A stretch of DNA of 64,000 nucleotides from Eledone cirrhosa (GCA_964016885.1 OZ024743.1:341284907-341348906); one strand, 5' to 3'. Positions 10,961 to 21,266 are shown, numbered from the stretch's first letter. Translations and numbers: made by a program. The notes: generated by a model from the letters alone, not told the origin.

Positions 10961-11269
10961 TAGAAATAACAATTTCGTTATTGGCCACAAGGGCCGACGT
11001 ATAGGGGGAAATACATAAGAAAGACATTGAAGTTTTGCAATAAAACCGAGTAAAAATAAGATATAACAGAAAACAATATATAATATACATAATACAAAAT
11101 CCCCTATAGGAGAAAGTACCACCCAGGGGTGATTCATATATCCCACTTATCCTAAACCACTCTTATCTCCTCTAAAGAGGCGCCCGTCTCCTCTCCAAAT
11201 TAGCCAGCCTACAGACGTATGGTCAGAGTAGGTCAATTCACACGAACCATAGTCGTTACATTACCACAT

Positions 11270-11905
11270 CTTTTAACAAATGTACTGCGGGCAACACATT
11301 CCTCTCCTCAGTCAATGATTGATGGTCGGATCCGTACTAGACGTGATAATAGCTGCTCGACAAAACCCACAAGTCAGTAAAGCACGGACAGTGAATGAGT
11401 GCGCTCAAAATGGTTCTTTCGCTCTGTGCACATCTGTGCTATAATACTCCCGTCTGACGATCATTTCGTGCCTGTAGAGTTTATATCGAACTGGCTGCGT
11501 CCCCCGGTTGCATTGACAAGCCACACTGAAATATGTCCATAGTACCTGGCTCGAACATTCAACGGAATAAAATGGACAATTAGCTTTCGTTGAAGCCCAA
11601 GGCTTCTCCGGGAATGTCATTGCAGGTATCTGCCACTAACACTCTATAGAACTCTGTTGTGGAATTTCCACAGACCCACATTGCCTGGCTGGTTGAGGGA
11701 AGTGAGCGTCTGGTAACATTCCAGATGCAAGACACCAAGAGTCGGTCTTCGCTTGACCCACAGCTGCAGATCAGTTAAAGAGATTTGCTGCGAAAAGAAT
11801 TGTTTCATAAACGGCGACCACAAATGCTCACCGTATAAGAAGATCTGGAGATGCCGTAGCGTCAGCGTAGATTTGTGCATCATCAGCCACGGCATGCTCA
11901 GCTAT
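11270..11905 (-). pseudogene. Tx1-like copy C, ORF2 C-terminal remnant
   Basis: The open piece 11895-11644 reads MPWLMMHKSTLTLRHLQIFL and VSLTDLQLWVKRRPTLG-like sequence, aligning with PWLMMRRHALRLRDLHLFL and SLTELQSWVKRRPRGS of copy A. Further along, IGTQPVRYKLYRHE matches LPVRDKLYRHG. Many stops and shifts. The join to the RT remnant occurs within GATAGCTGAGCATGCCGTGG. Confidence 0.8.
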
Positions 11906-12700
11906 CAATGATCGACACGATCAAAAACTTTCTATTCAGAGAAATTGGTCAGAGCCCCACTGAGACAGGATTTACACCCTACCCTCTTTATGAAGTATCG
12001 CATAAGGTGGAGGTTGACGTGTATGGATCTAGTTGGGATTGCGCACGTCTCTGCTTCTCTTACCAGGCCCTCGACGACAAGTGCACGCCCGCCTCATAGT
12101 TAGCACCTTGGCCAAAATGTTAAGCTCTGTTATAAGCATAGTTATGGGCCGGAACTTATGTCCATTTTTCCTCGTCTTTCCTCATCAACGTTACTACGCC
12201 CCGACTCACAGAACTTGGAATACCCCCATTCTTCTAGCAGTTGCAGTAGACAGCTTCGAGGAGATCGAAGGACAAGTCTGACATTGGTACATAAAATTTA
12301 GAGGACTGATAATCCAAACCCGGCGATTTTCCCCACGTAGTCGGTTCGGGCTTCTGTATCTCGACTACTGCTATTGGTTTTTCACAGTACACTGCATCAG
12401 TTACGGAAGGCCATCGAGTTAGAAACTGTAATCTGCTACCACCTCCAACCCCGCTCTCTACTTATAGTCGAGCAAATTCCTGGCGAAAAGATACACACTT
12501 CTGCATGGAATCAGCCAGCACGCGCTCATTTTGGTCCATTAAAGACGAATTCTGGTTTTGATGCCACGCTGCGCCTCTGCCACACGGGCACATCGAACAG
12601 CTTTCGCCCTCTCCTGTTATAGTGGTCGTGGTTTAGCTCTGACAATGACGCCTTCGTGTTCCTCATAGAAGAAATGGTTTAATGCAATTCTCACCGCTAG
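11906..12700 (-). pseudogene. Tx1-like copy C, RT N-terminal remnant
   Basis: Across frames the minus strand encodes CEKPIAVVEI, GKSPGLDYQSSKFYVPMSD, AVYCNC, NGGIPSSVSRGVVTLMRKDE and, at the deletion edge, FDRVDH (as FLIVSIIDS in the open frame). These line up residue by residue with copy A residues about 430-595. No intact frame remains. Confidence 0.8.
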
Positions 12701-13096
12701 TATGTCAGTTGCAATAATACTCCCAATTGTCTCTTCTAATTTAGAGTCCAAATCCCCCTCCTTTATACTTTTTCTATAGGTATTTATTCACTAAATGCTA
12801 TTGATTCTACTCTAATCTCTCTCTCGAGAGCACACTACCATTTGTTCTTGACGACTTACCCTGTCAACCTTCGCTTAACTAAAGTGCCAACCCGGTTTCT
12901 GTAGGCTTTACGCAGCGGGAACTACTAGTTAAGCTTCAAGTAACCATGTCTCTGCTTAAGTGTTCTATATACTCTATCCTCTGACCTAATGAAACACCTA
13001 GCTACATACCATCTAGATGACCCTAGGTTGTCCAGGTCGACCCTTAGTCATTCAGGAAATCTAGTCGGTAACTGTCAGACAGTTGGAACTGCCTGA

Positions 13097-13600
13097 TCAG
13101 TTTCTTGGGGTTTTAGTCACACCACCTCTATCTACTACACCAACACAATCCCAGCGTGCGTCCATGATGTAGTTCCAGACGCCAGCTAACGCTAAAGAGC
13201 AAGATGTTTCTATAAAAGCTTTTAAACATCTGAAGAAATCCTGCCGTCCTGCACCGGTCGGGGAGTAGAGGACCACTAGTCTAAAGGCAATACCTTGGGT
13301 ATTGCTCACTTTCAGGACCACAATCTTATCATTCTGGTTCAGGAAGATCGTCCGTAACTCGAGATTTATATTTTTCCTAAACAGCACAGCCACCTAGCCT
13401 CCCATTCGAGCCCGACTAACAGATGCATGATCTTATAGTCATCGAAAATGGGGGATGGTGCGTGCATGTCAGAAATCCTGGTCTGGCTGACGGCGGTCAC
13501 ATCCATATCCTGAGGTCATTCAGCAAGTGACCTTGTTTCCAAGTCGATCCAAGTCCAAGAACATGGATACATCCTACACTTATAACAGCCATCTTAACTG
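13097..13600 (-). pseudogene. Tx1-like copy C, endonuclease remnant
   Basis: The frame 13393-13097 reads MAVLFRKNINLELRTIFLNQ, VVLYSPTGAGRQDFFRCLKA and LAGVWNYIMDARWDCVG. It matches the APE endonuclease of copy A, and just upstream in another frame VSQTRISDMHAPSPIFDDY matches the catalytic-Glu block. Here the catalytic GDWN box is GVWN: the Asp is lost but the Asn is kept, the opposite of copy A. Confidence 0.85.
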
Positions 13601-13609
13601 GTTAATTAA

Positions 13610-14350
13610 TAGAGAAAAAGTGTGTGTTAATGGGGCAGTCTACTTACCCTCCGTGTGCTGTTGCAGATACGGGGATGGGTTTCAGCTGCATCTTTAGTGG
13701 GGTTTCATTCAGGAACCCCTTTAAAAGCCAGCTTGGGGCTCTTACCCTGTGTATCCATGTCAAGTGGGTGGTTCTCCTTATTGTTTTCATAGGTTTCAAG
13801 TACCAGTCGCACCATCATTAGAGTATGTGGCGTTGTTTCATGTGCTGGGTGCAAAAATCTCCCTCTGTTTCCCAATCCCTTTTCTTAGCGCTATGAGGGC
13901 CATCAGTTCATTTTTTGCCCTTCTTATTAGCACGAATCTGTGGTGTATGTGCCGTTGGTTGTTGTTGTTGTGTATATGTTAATTTGCTTGTTAGTGGTGC
14001 TAGTGTTGGCGGTCGTAGTTTTGGTGGTGTGGTGTTGGTGGAATTTGAGTTGTTATGGTTGTGTCGGCCTTTGTTGTGTGTCTGGTGTCTGCGTTTTCTG
14101 CTCTATGTGCATGTGTATAAGATGCCAGATGCTTTTGCCTTGTGTTTTCTTTTTTTGGTTCATTTTTTGGGGCGGGGGTCGTGGTCTCTACATCTTTCAC
14201 TTCGTGATGAAGAGGTCACGGTGTCTTTGGAATCTGTTTCGGCAGTTAGTGGGAGTGTTTTTGTTTTTGTGAAGGTGTCTATGCGTGTTTTGTATTTAGA
14301 TGAGACGGCCATCTTTAAAATCAATAGTGTCATATTTTACGAATGGCAAT
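13610..14350 (-). pseudogene. Tx1-like copy C, ORF1 C-terminal remnant
   Basis: The minus strand gives Thr/Pro/Gln/His-rich translation (ETTTPAPKNEPKKENTRQKH, PPTPHHQNYDRQH), then sequence matching the last residues of ORF1 in copy A before the short ORF1-ORF2 spacer. The plus-strand open frame 13915-14352 is the antisense of this and not a gene. Confidence 0.65.
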
Positions 14351-15047
14351 AACCTGCCTCTGATGCTAAACGACAATTATGCCATATTCGGGAGCAGATG
14401 TACAGGAAGCTACAGATATACGCATCAACATATTCTGCCTTTAGTAAGAAAGGGCAAAATGAATTCAATGGATACCAGATAGGTTAGGTTTTATAATTCT
14501 TTCTTAATGAACAACGCAAGTTACTTACAGCATAGAAGAAGTAATTATTTATACTACATAGATTTTAATCATCGTAAAATTGCAAGTAAAATAACTCAAA
14601 TAAATGTACACATCTATGTAGCGAATGATGATTAAATGCAGATTCAGCAGTAAACAACACAACTACATACGCTCGAATGCCGAATGTATGCTATTAGAGG
14701 AAACTTTCCTCAACTTTATATTCTTTTTGATCACAAGTCAAAATCTACATTGGAAAATACGTAGTAGCAACATTGAATTAGATAAGGTATTCACTAAAGT
14801 AGAAATTAAAATAGTTTGGAAACCAATAATTAGTTGGACGAATACGTAGCAACAATTTAAATGGAAAAAAATATCCGCCCAGAATTTTAGGAAAACTGAT
14901 TTTAAACTTGATTTCTGAAGCTTCGGGGGATAGAAAAGTCCTGGTATGATAATGTTCAAATAACTTATTCTTTGCCATTTGACACTGCTAACAGCTCCAG
15001 CTTCAAGAACCTCTTCAATGGACCGAACAAAACAGGAACGTGCATTA
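14351..15047. other. Intergenic, no gene recognised
   Basis: AT-rich, with short open frames lacking motifs. Confidence 0.6.
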
Positions 15048-15240
15048 TCGTTAGAACATCCTTTGTAGGTTAGAGTTATGGTCCTTTACATTCTGAGTTC
15101 AAATCCTGCCGAGTTTAATGTTTGCCTTTCATCCTTGATGAGTCGATAAAATAAAGCACCGGTAATGCACAGGGCTCAATTAAGCGATTTTACCCTCCCT
15201 CAAAACTGTTTGCCTTGTGTCTAAATCAGAAACCATTATT
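15048..15240 (+). repeat. Cephalopod tRNA-SINE copy (5'-truncated)
   Basis: B box GAGTTCAAATCCTGCCGAG, body CATCCTTGATGAGTCGATAA and the longer-tail signature (CGATTTTACCCTCCCTC, AGAAACCATTATT). The tRNA head is eroded. Confidence 0.85.
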
Positions 15241-15253
15241 AGAAGAGTACAAG

Positions 15254-15471
15254 GGGAGTAGATTGGCAGTATCGGTAGAGCGTGGGACAACATGTTTAAC
15301 AACGCAGAGTTATGGCCCTTTACTTTCAGAGATAAAATCCCGCCGTGGTTAATTTGCCTTTCATCCTTACGTTGTCGATAAAAATGTACCAGTAATGCCC
15401 TGAAATAAGTTTCATTGATTTCCCTCCTCACCGAAATTTTTTGGCCATGTGTATGAATAAGAAACTATTAT
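15254..15471 (+). repeat. Cephalopod tRNA-SINE copy
   Basis: Full length: head GTAGATTGGCAGTATCGG, body GTCGATAAAAATGTACCAG, long-type tail. It follows the previous copy after a few bases. Confidence 0.88.
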
Positions 15472-15480
15472 TAGAAGAAT

Positions 15481-15680
15481 GGGCGGTGGATTGGCAGTAT
15501 CATCAGTAGAGGGTTGAACGCCATGTTTTGCAGCATAGAGCTACGTCCCGTTACAGTCTGAGTTCAAATCCCTCCCAGGTTAACTTTGTCTTTCATCCTT
15601 ACATGGTCGATCAAATAAAGTACCCGCAATATACTACGGGTACTTGTTGGCCCTGTGCCAAAAGTAGAAACAATTATTAG
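15481..15680 (+). repeat. Cephalopod tRNA-SINE copy
   Basis: Full length, head GGGCGGTGGATTGGCAGT, B box GAGTTCAAATCCCTCC, but with the short-tail signature (CCAAAAGTAGAAACAATTAT). It is the third SINE in direct tandem order, from the other subfamily. Confidence 0.9.
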
Positions 15681-15827
15681 AAGAATACTCATCACCAAGA
15701 AATTATGAATATATTAAACCATCTTACAATTGACTCATGACTTGTATGCGGGATATTTATTACATACTCTCCAAAAGATTTTATTGAAAAGAATTAAAGG
15801 AACATGGAAATTGAGTTTGTAAAATCT

Positions 15828-15999
15828 AATTGTTTCTACTTTTGGCACAAGGCCAGCAATTATCCAGTACATTACTGGTACTTTATTTTATCGACCTCAT
15901 AAGGATAAGAGGCAACGTTAACCTCGGCGGGATTTGAACTCAGATCATAAAGGGAGGTAATTCTATGCTTCAAAGCATGGCGTGCGACTTTCTACCGAG
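15828..15999 (-). repeat. Cephalopod tRNA-SINE copy
   Basis: Reverse-oriented short-tail SINE: TTGTTTCTACTTTTGGCAC, CTTTATTTTATCGACCTC, GGATTTGAACTCAG. The head is truncated. Confidence 0.88.
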
Positions 16000-16157
16000 T
16001 TTGTTAAATAAAATGGCACGTTGAATGTTCAACAAAATACCGTAATTGACACCTACATTTTAAAGTGTTATTTCCGTTATTTTAATTCTTTTGAAAGGAA
16101 TTTTTTCCTGATCAAGGCCAAACTAATTATTAACAATCTCTCTTTCTCACTCTCTCC

Positions 16158-16190
16158 CACACAGGCACACACACACACACACACACACAT

Positions 16191-16270
<80 letters not shown>
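16158..16270. repeat. (CA)n, (CT)n and (TA)n microsatellites
   Basis: Three dinucleotide arrays in series, ending where the LINE fragment begins. Confidence 0.95.
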
Positions 16271-16272
<2 letters not shown>

Positions 16273-16555
16273 AAGGCGGGTAAAATTCCCGAGATCCATG
16301 GACGAGTTCTCTCCAGCAGTCTCTGTCCCTCATTATCGCTGCCATGTCCTGCGTCTCCAACAGACCAGTGTCTGTCCTTAGGGCATCAACATACGTTAAC
16401 CTTGGTCTTCCTCTTCTAGTGTGTCCATGTAGGGGCTCCCAAAGGAGCACTGAGTGCAATGGCAACTCTGGATGTCGGTGAGCATGTCCAGCCAACCTCA
16501 GTCTCCTCTGTGTCACTTTTGAGCTGACTTTTGGGATGCTCCCATACAGCTCTGA
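16263..16555 (-). mobile_element. APE-type LINE, 3' coding fragment
   Basis: The minus strand reads ELYGSIPKVSSKVTQRRLRL, then AGHAHRHPELPLHSVLLWEP, GHTRRGRPRLTYVDALRTDT and WRELVHGSREFYPP before a stop at about 16272. This is the typical C-terminus of an RTE/CR1-like LINE polyprotein. The element is 5'-truncated and ends against a (TA)n array, which may be its tail or target. Confidence 0.8.
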
Positions 16556-16858
16556 AAATTAGGTAGTAACATGTGCTTACGCCGTATTTGACTAAATAGA
16601 ATTAGTCTACTTGTTACAATTACAAAAAAACCCTCTGAATGGAAAATTGGATGAGTATTGACGTATATGGGACACAAACCCACAACTTTGGTTTGCCGGA
16701 CCAATGTGTTACCATTACACCAACACATCAACCCATACTTCCTTCCATTCGATTAGCAGCTATATAACCCTATAAGTGGTTACACGACAGTTAGTTGACC
16801 ATACCGAGAACAATTGTTTCACCTTAGCGGATCTTCAGCTCGGGATGGGCATGGTTAT
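16556..16858 (-). repeat. tRNA-like SINE or tRNA-derived repeat
   Basis: On the minus strand, 16735-16665 looks like a tRNA: a D-arm-like GTGTAATGGTAACAC, an anticodon-arm-like TTGGTCCGGCAAACCAA and a T-arm-like GTGGGTTTGTGTCCC. The body shares ATGTGCTTACGCCGTAT and ACCCTCTGA with 16970-17060, so this is a multi-copy repeat. Conserved T-loop bases are missing and I do not regard it as a functional tRNA gene. Confidence 0.55.
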
Positions 16859-16860
16859 AG

Positions 16861-16865
16861 GAACA

Positions 16866-16897
<32 letters not shown>

Positions 16898-17060
16898 AAT
16901 ATGGAGACACAAAGACATAAAGTCTTGTTTAGAAACGGCTAACGAATTTGAAAATTATGTAGGAACATGTTCTTAAGGTATATTTGACCAGCATGTGCTT
17001 ACGCCGTATATGGTTAAATACAATTAGTCTATTAGTTGGGATTTAAAAAACCCTCTGATC
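16861..17060 (-). repeat. Related repeat fragment plus (TA)n
   Basis: A (TA)n tract (16862-16890) is followed by sequence repeating the body of the neighbouring tRNA-like repeat (CATGTGCTTACGCCGTATAT, AAAACCCTCTGATC). Confidence 0.55.
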
Positions 17061-17247
17061 TATCACCGTAACGATGTACACGAATGAAAACACATATTTT
17101 GTGTGCTTTGCTTTAAAATCAATGTCAGTTTGTTGAAACGAAATGTTCTTATCATTTTATCTATGAAATATTTTAGTACTGATTCATTAATTACTTTTAT
17201 TTTTCGTCTGTCTCCTTTATCTTATTTTATTATATCTGGTGTATGAA

Positions 17248-17453
17248 GGGCGGTGGATTGGTACTATCAGTAGAGCGTCGGACAACATGCTTTGCAGGTT
17301 ACGTTCTGAGTTCAAATCACGCTGTTGTTAGATTTGCTTTTCATCCTTACGAGGTCGATAAAATAAAGTACCAGTAACGCACTGGGGTTGGTTTAATCGA
17401 CTTTCCCCTTCCCTCAAATTGTTGGCCTTGTGCCTAAATGAGAAACCATTATT
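17248..17453 (+). repeat. Cephalopod tRNA-SINE copy
   Basis: Head GGGCGGTGGATTGGTACT, body GAGGTCGATAAAATAAAG, long-tail type ending AGAAACCATTATT. Confidence 0.9.
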
Positions 17454-17456
17454 TTA

Positions 17457-17676
17457 GGGCGATGGATTGGCAGTACCGGTAGAGAGTCGGACGCCATGCT
17501 TTGCAGCACAGAGTTACGGCCCTTTATGATCTGAGTTCAAATCCCACCGAGGTGAACTTTGCCTTTCTTCCTTACGGGGTCGAGAAAATAAAGTATCAGC
17601 CAAGCACTGGGGTCGATTTAATCAACTTTCCCCGCCGACAAAATTGATGGCCTTTTGCCTAAATAAGAAACCATTG
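17457..17676 (+). repeat. Cephalopod tRNA-SINE copy
   Basis: Starts three bases after the previous copy: GGGCGATGGATTGGCAGT, GAGTTCAAATCCCACCGAG, long-tail type. Tandem insertion at the tail of the first copy is likely. Confidence 0.92.
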
Positions 17677-18023
17677 TATTTGGTGTATGAGTGTGAGCAT
17701 GTGCGTGTGTGTGTGTGCGCTTGTGCATTGGTGTGTATGGATGTGATTAGAGAGGTTATCTGTATGAGTGATGGGTCACTGCACAACCTTTACAACAGCG
17801 GCATTTGTAAACCGAAGCCCTAACGAGAAGAGATTTGCGAATCGACACATAGTGGTATTGAATCCCATAACAACCGAAATCATGAAACATAGAAGCAACA
17901 TTGTGCCATAAAATAAGGAGTTAAAAAGAAAGACAAAAATAATATACGGATATTATGGAAAGGGAACCGTGAAAGATACCTGGAATGTTTTCAGACAAAG
18001 TTATATATTATTCAAAATATAAA
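17677..18023. other. Intergenic, no gene recognised
   Basis: A short TG-rich tract, otherwise unremarkable AT-rich DNA. Confidence 0.6.
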
Positions 18024-18193
18024 CTAATAATTGTTTGTACTTTTGGCAGAAAGACAGCAAATACTGGTACTTTATTTTATCGACCCCATAAGGATGAAAG
18101 CCAAGTTAACCTCGACCGGATTTGAACTCAGACTATAAAAGGACGTAACTATGCTAGAAAGCATGGCGTCCAACCCTCTACCGATACTGCCAA
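18024..18193 (-). repeat. Cephalopod tRNA-SINE copy
   Basis: Reverse-oriented: GTACTTTATTTTATCGACC, GGATTTGAACTCAGAC, CCGATACTGCCAAC. Confidence 0.9.
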
Positions 18194-18353
18194 CAAGCGA
18201 TAAATTATATATAAATGCCACGTTAACATTGAAAATATCGAACGTTTCCATCGATTAACAGAAATATCATTTTGTGATCGATATAATTTGATAATTCCTG
18301 GTTTGTTGAATATAATACCTCCATAAATATACTAATACGCAGCTCCAACATGT

Positions 18354-18360
<7 letters not shown>

Positions 18361-18394
<34 letters not shown>
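18361..18394. repeat. (TA)n microsatellite
   Basis: TA array. Confidence 0.95.
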
Positions 18395-18397
<3 letters not shown>

Positions 18398-18453
18398 TCT
18401 ATATATATAACAATGATATTAATAAATGGAAACTATGTTTATAAAACCATACT

Positions 18454-18514
18454 TATTCTATTATATATATTTCAAGAGTACCAAATCTTTGGTACGGCCT
18501 CATCAGATAAAATA
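18454..18514 (-). ncRNA. Candidate hammerhead ribozyme 3
   Basis: On the minus strand CTGATGA (18506-18500) and GAAA (18473-18470) flank a hairpin whose outer part is weak (two G-U pairs, two mismatches) but whose inner part is perfect: GTACCAAA with TTTGGTAC around a GA loop (18495-18478). Stem III is the self-complementary ATATATAT (18470-18463), followed by A at 18462. Stem I pairs 18507-18514 with 18461-18454 with eight base pairs, one of them G-U. The geometry equals the candidates at 1284 and 54531 but the sequence differs. The AT-rich stems make chance more likely than in the other two. Confidence 0.5.
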
Positions 18515-18851
18515 CAAAGTTTGTTTTATAAATATTGACATATCCAGGAATGAGACCTTAACGGTTCAAGTTTTACCTGGATAGTAAAAGGAAAAAGGGC
18601 AAGAGAGGAATAAAACAAATATTTCAAATTATTTAGATAAATATGCATATGGGGTTGAGACGCTAGGTAGATTTAAATAATGATTAGTATATATATATAT
18701 GTATGTATAGGAGGAAGAAAGAGATAGAAAGAAAAGCTTGTATTTATATCACTATAATGTACGTGAATTTAAAAAGATTGAAACGTTCAGAATTAACAGT
18801 TTGTTGGAGTGGTGGAATATGATTCCAGAATTTAATAAAATATTTAGCTAA
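18515..18851. other. Intergenic, no gene recognised
   Basis: AT-rich, no motif-bearing frame. Confidence 0.6.
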
Positions 18852-19050
18852 ATTATGAGTTATAATATAAGTATGTATACGTACATACATATATGTATAC
18901 AGACGTACAGTAGTATGTATATATATATACATACATGCACACATATATATATGTACGTATGGATTCACCGAACATTTATGATAATGCTCGGTGTATTTGT
19001 AAACAAACATCCCGAATTAAGCCGTACAGTGTCTAGCAACCATCGTTGCT
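18852..19050. repeat. Repeat R2, single arm
   Basis: This segment (AAGTATGTATACGTACATAC through CCCGAATTAAGCCGTACAG) matches the reverse complement of the right arm plus loop of the inverted repeat at 19249-19653. It is a third, directly placed arm about 200 bp upstream. Confidence 0.75.
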
Positions 19051-19248
19051 CATTTTTTCAACACTGACAAAGGAACGCTGTACTAGTTTCAAGCGTATTA
19101 GCTTTCGTCAGCAACGTATACCTTCCTGCCAGATGATTGAACGTCTGAAAGTATATACTTTCCTTATGCATATTAACCGCTGCGCAGCCTAATTTGCATA
19201 TCGAGTGAGTTAATCGGCCGGAGTACCGAAAACGATAAACGGAAAAAA

Positions 19249-19653
19249 ATGAAACGAAATTTCATTTCTCACTCTTAGTACGGCTGTTACTTAAATATAA
19301 GTATGTATACGTACATACATATATGTATACAGACATACAGTAGTATGTATATATATATACATACATGCACACATATATATATGTACGTATGGATTCACCG
19401 AACATTTATTTTAATGCTCTGTATACGATGGGTGCTAGACACTGTACGGCTTAATTCGGGATGTTTGTTTACAAACACACCGAACATTATAATAAATGTT
19501 CGGTTAATCCATACGTACATATATATATATGTGCATGTATCTATATATATATACATACTACTGTACGTCTGTATACATTTATGTATATACGTATACATAC
19601 TTATATTTAAGTAACAGCCGTACTAAGTGTGAGAAATGAAATTTCGTTTCATT
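19249..19653. repeat. Large inverted repeat R2 (arms about 168 bp)
   Basis: The left arm (19249-19416) and right arm (19485-19653) are near-perfect reverse complements, beginning AATGAAACGAAATTTCATTT and passing through GTACGGCTGTTACTTAAATA and GGATTCACCGAACATTTAT. A loop of about 68 bp contains TGTTTGTTTACAAACA. The RNA or DNA could form a long hairpin. No transposase is seen; a fold-back element is possible. Confidence 0.85.
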
Positions 19654-20269
19654 GTGTTATATTATATATATAATCAATTAGATTATATTAAGAATTATGG
19701 TTGTAAGTAAATTTTATCTTATTATATTGCAACGGTTGTAAGTATATAAATATCTATATTGATTAATAATTGTATAAATATAAATATATATTGGTGATTA
19801 TATAGATATAAAACACACGTATTTCTTATATGAGTTACGAAGGATGTTGATTTTACATTTTACATATATATTTAAGAAAAACACATAGTTCAAATTATAA
19901 GAGAAGAACAATTTGTAGATTCAAATATTTTCATCCAACATTGAAAATATTTACAGAACATTATTAATTTAGCGATATTACATAATTTATCATACAAGTT
20001 ATGTCTATGTTTGCTCAATTGTAAAGGAAAGGAGGACTCCAATATTATTTGTTAAATAATTAAAATTAGATTTGATGAATAATTTTCTTAGAAAATGCGG
20101 AAAGTATGTAGAGAAAATGATATATTATGTTGTGTAAGATTATAAGATATTTCATATTACATCTTTTCAAGGATGAGAATTTCAATTATATATTATACGT
20201 CGAGTGCTTCGAATCTGTTATAAATATATATATATTTGTTGATTTACCAACAAATTAAATATCCCTTTG

Positions 20270-20273
<4 letters not shown>
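19654..20273. other. Intergenic, very AT-rich
   Basis: No gene, no repeat recognised apart from short TA tracts. Confidence 0.6.
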
Positions 20274-20313
<40 letters not shown>

Positions 20314-20315
<2 letters not shown>

Positions 20316-20404
20316 AACGAGTTCCTATTACCCACTCTACTACACTAAGTATTGAGTACTTTGGTGCGTTATCGTCCACCTGCTTCCTTACCACATTTCC
20401 TTCG

Positions 20405-20405
<1 letters not shown>
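20314..20405 (+). repeat. TA-flanked fold-back repeat, copy 3
   Basis: Between two (TA)n arrays lies ATAGGAAC, GA, GTTCCTAT (a perfect 8-bp hairpin with a two-base loop) followed directly by the conserved core from TACCCACTC to CCTTCGTTAT. Copy 4 at 27244-27443 has the same order, but with 60-bp arms whose outer ends are the same ATAGGAAC. Confidence 0.8.
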
Positions 20406-20443
<38 letters not shown>

Positions 20444-20449
20444 TATAAA

Positions 20450-20519
<70 letters not shown>
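20406..20519. repeat. (TA)n microsatellite
   Basis: TA array with one short interruption (CATATATATAAACTG). Just beyond it, AGAAAAAACGAGG at 20521 and CCTCGTTTTTTCT at 20579 form a 60-base-spaced inverted repeat. Confidence 0.93.
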
Positions 20520-20521
<2 letters not shown>

Positions 20522-20712
20522 GAAAAAACGAGGTAGTTTTGTTTACATATGAAAAATATTTTTTGCGTATCGAAACTTCCTCGTTTTTTCTATAATATAC
20601 ACTCTGCCTGTGCATAGAGTGCTTGCTTTGGTATCAACATAGTATTTCAGCGTACTACCTACACTATATATATATATACAGCGAGGGAGAGAGGGGGGTA
20701 GGAGAGTGAGAG

Positions 20713-20842
20713 AAGAAGAAGAAGAAGAAGAAGAAGAAGAAGAAGAAGAAGAAGAAGAAGAAGAAGAAGAAGAAGAAGAAGAAGAAGAAGAAGAAGAAGA
20801 AGAAGAAGAAGAAGAAGAAGAAGAAGAAGAAGAAGAAGAAAG
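20713..20842. repeat. (GAA)n microsatellite
   Basis: More than 40 nearly pure GAA units, preceded by a GAGAGG tract. Poly-Leu or poly-Phe open frames across it are artefacts. Confidence 0.97.
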
Positions 20843-20879
20843 AAAGCGACATAGATCAATCGACTAGTATAGGGCACAC

Positions 20880-21081
20880 ACATTTCAAAGTTCAATTCTA
20901 CAAAATGTTTGTTTAGCCAACCTGAGTGTTTGTGTGTGCTTGTGTGTGAGTCAGTGTGCGTAAATGAATCAATTGAAGGTGCAATTTCTTACACTAACAA
21001 ATCATTTATATCATAGTTCAGAATCATCAGTAGGAATTATATAGATCACATTTCGAACGTTGGGTATGCAATATATATGTA

Positions 21082-21127
<46 letters not shown>

Positions 21128-21229
21128 CGTGTGAGTGTGTATACGTATGAATGAAGTAATTCCGTCGAGAAAGGTCCAGGAAAAAAGAGTGCTCTATGTA
21201 GGTTATAGAGCTTAATAGTTATAACGTAA

Positions 21230-21266
<37 letters not shown>

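Larger units (their letters stand above)
10965..14350 (-). mobile_element. Tx1/L1-like LINE copy C (internally deleted)
   Basis: A minus-strand relative of the full-length element at 46773-52772, badly decayed. In order from 14350 down it retains the C-terminal, Pro/Thr/Gln-rich part of ORF1, the endonuclease, the linker, the RT up to motif A, and then, after a deletion, the C-terminal region and 3' UTR. The missing part corresponds to about 50900-51650 of copy A (rest of RT, including motifs B and C). The 3' UTR ends with GTCGGCCCTTGTGGCCAATA, closely matching the end of copy B (GTCAGCCCGTGTGGCCAATA). Confidence 0.85.

Noticed and set aside
12900..13100. Separate gene between EN and RT remnants
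   Set aside because: The minus strand aligns with the EN-RT linker of copy A (for example KAYRNRVGTLVKRRLTG), so it belongs to the same decayed LINE.
13915..14352. 145-codon plus-strand frame
   Set aside because: Antisense of the ORF1 remnant of Tx1-like copy C; low-complexity Val/Leu/Cys composition.
16665..16735. Minus-strand tRNA-like fold
   Set aside because: D-, anticodon- and T-arm-like parts are visible, but the T loop lacks the conserved TTCRANTC form, position 33 is not T, and the surrounding body is repeated at 16970-17060. It is more likely a SINE head than a functional tRNA gene.
20659..20895. Poly-Leu and poly-Phe frames
   Set aside because: Translations of a (GAA)n array.
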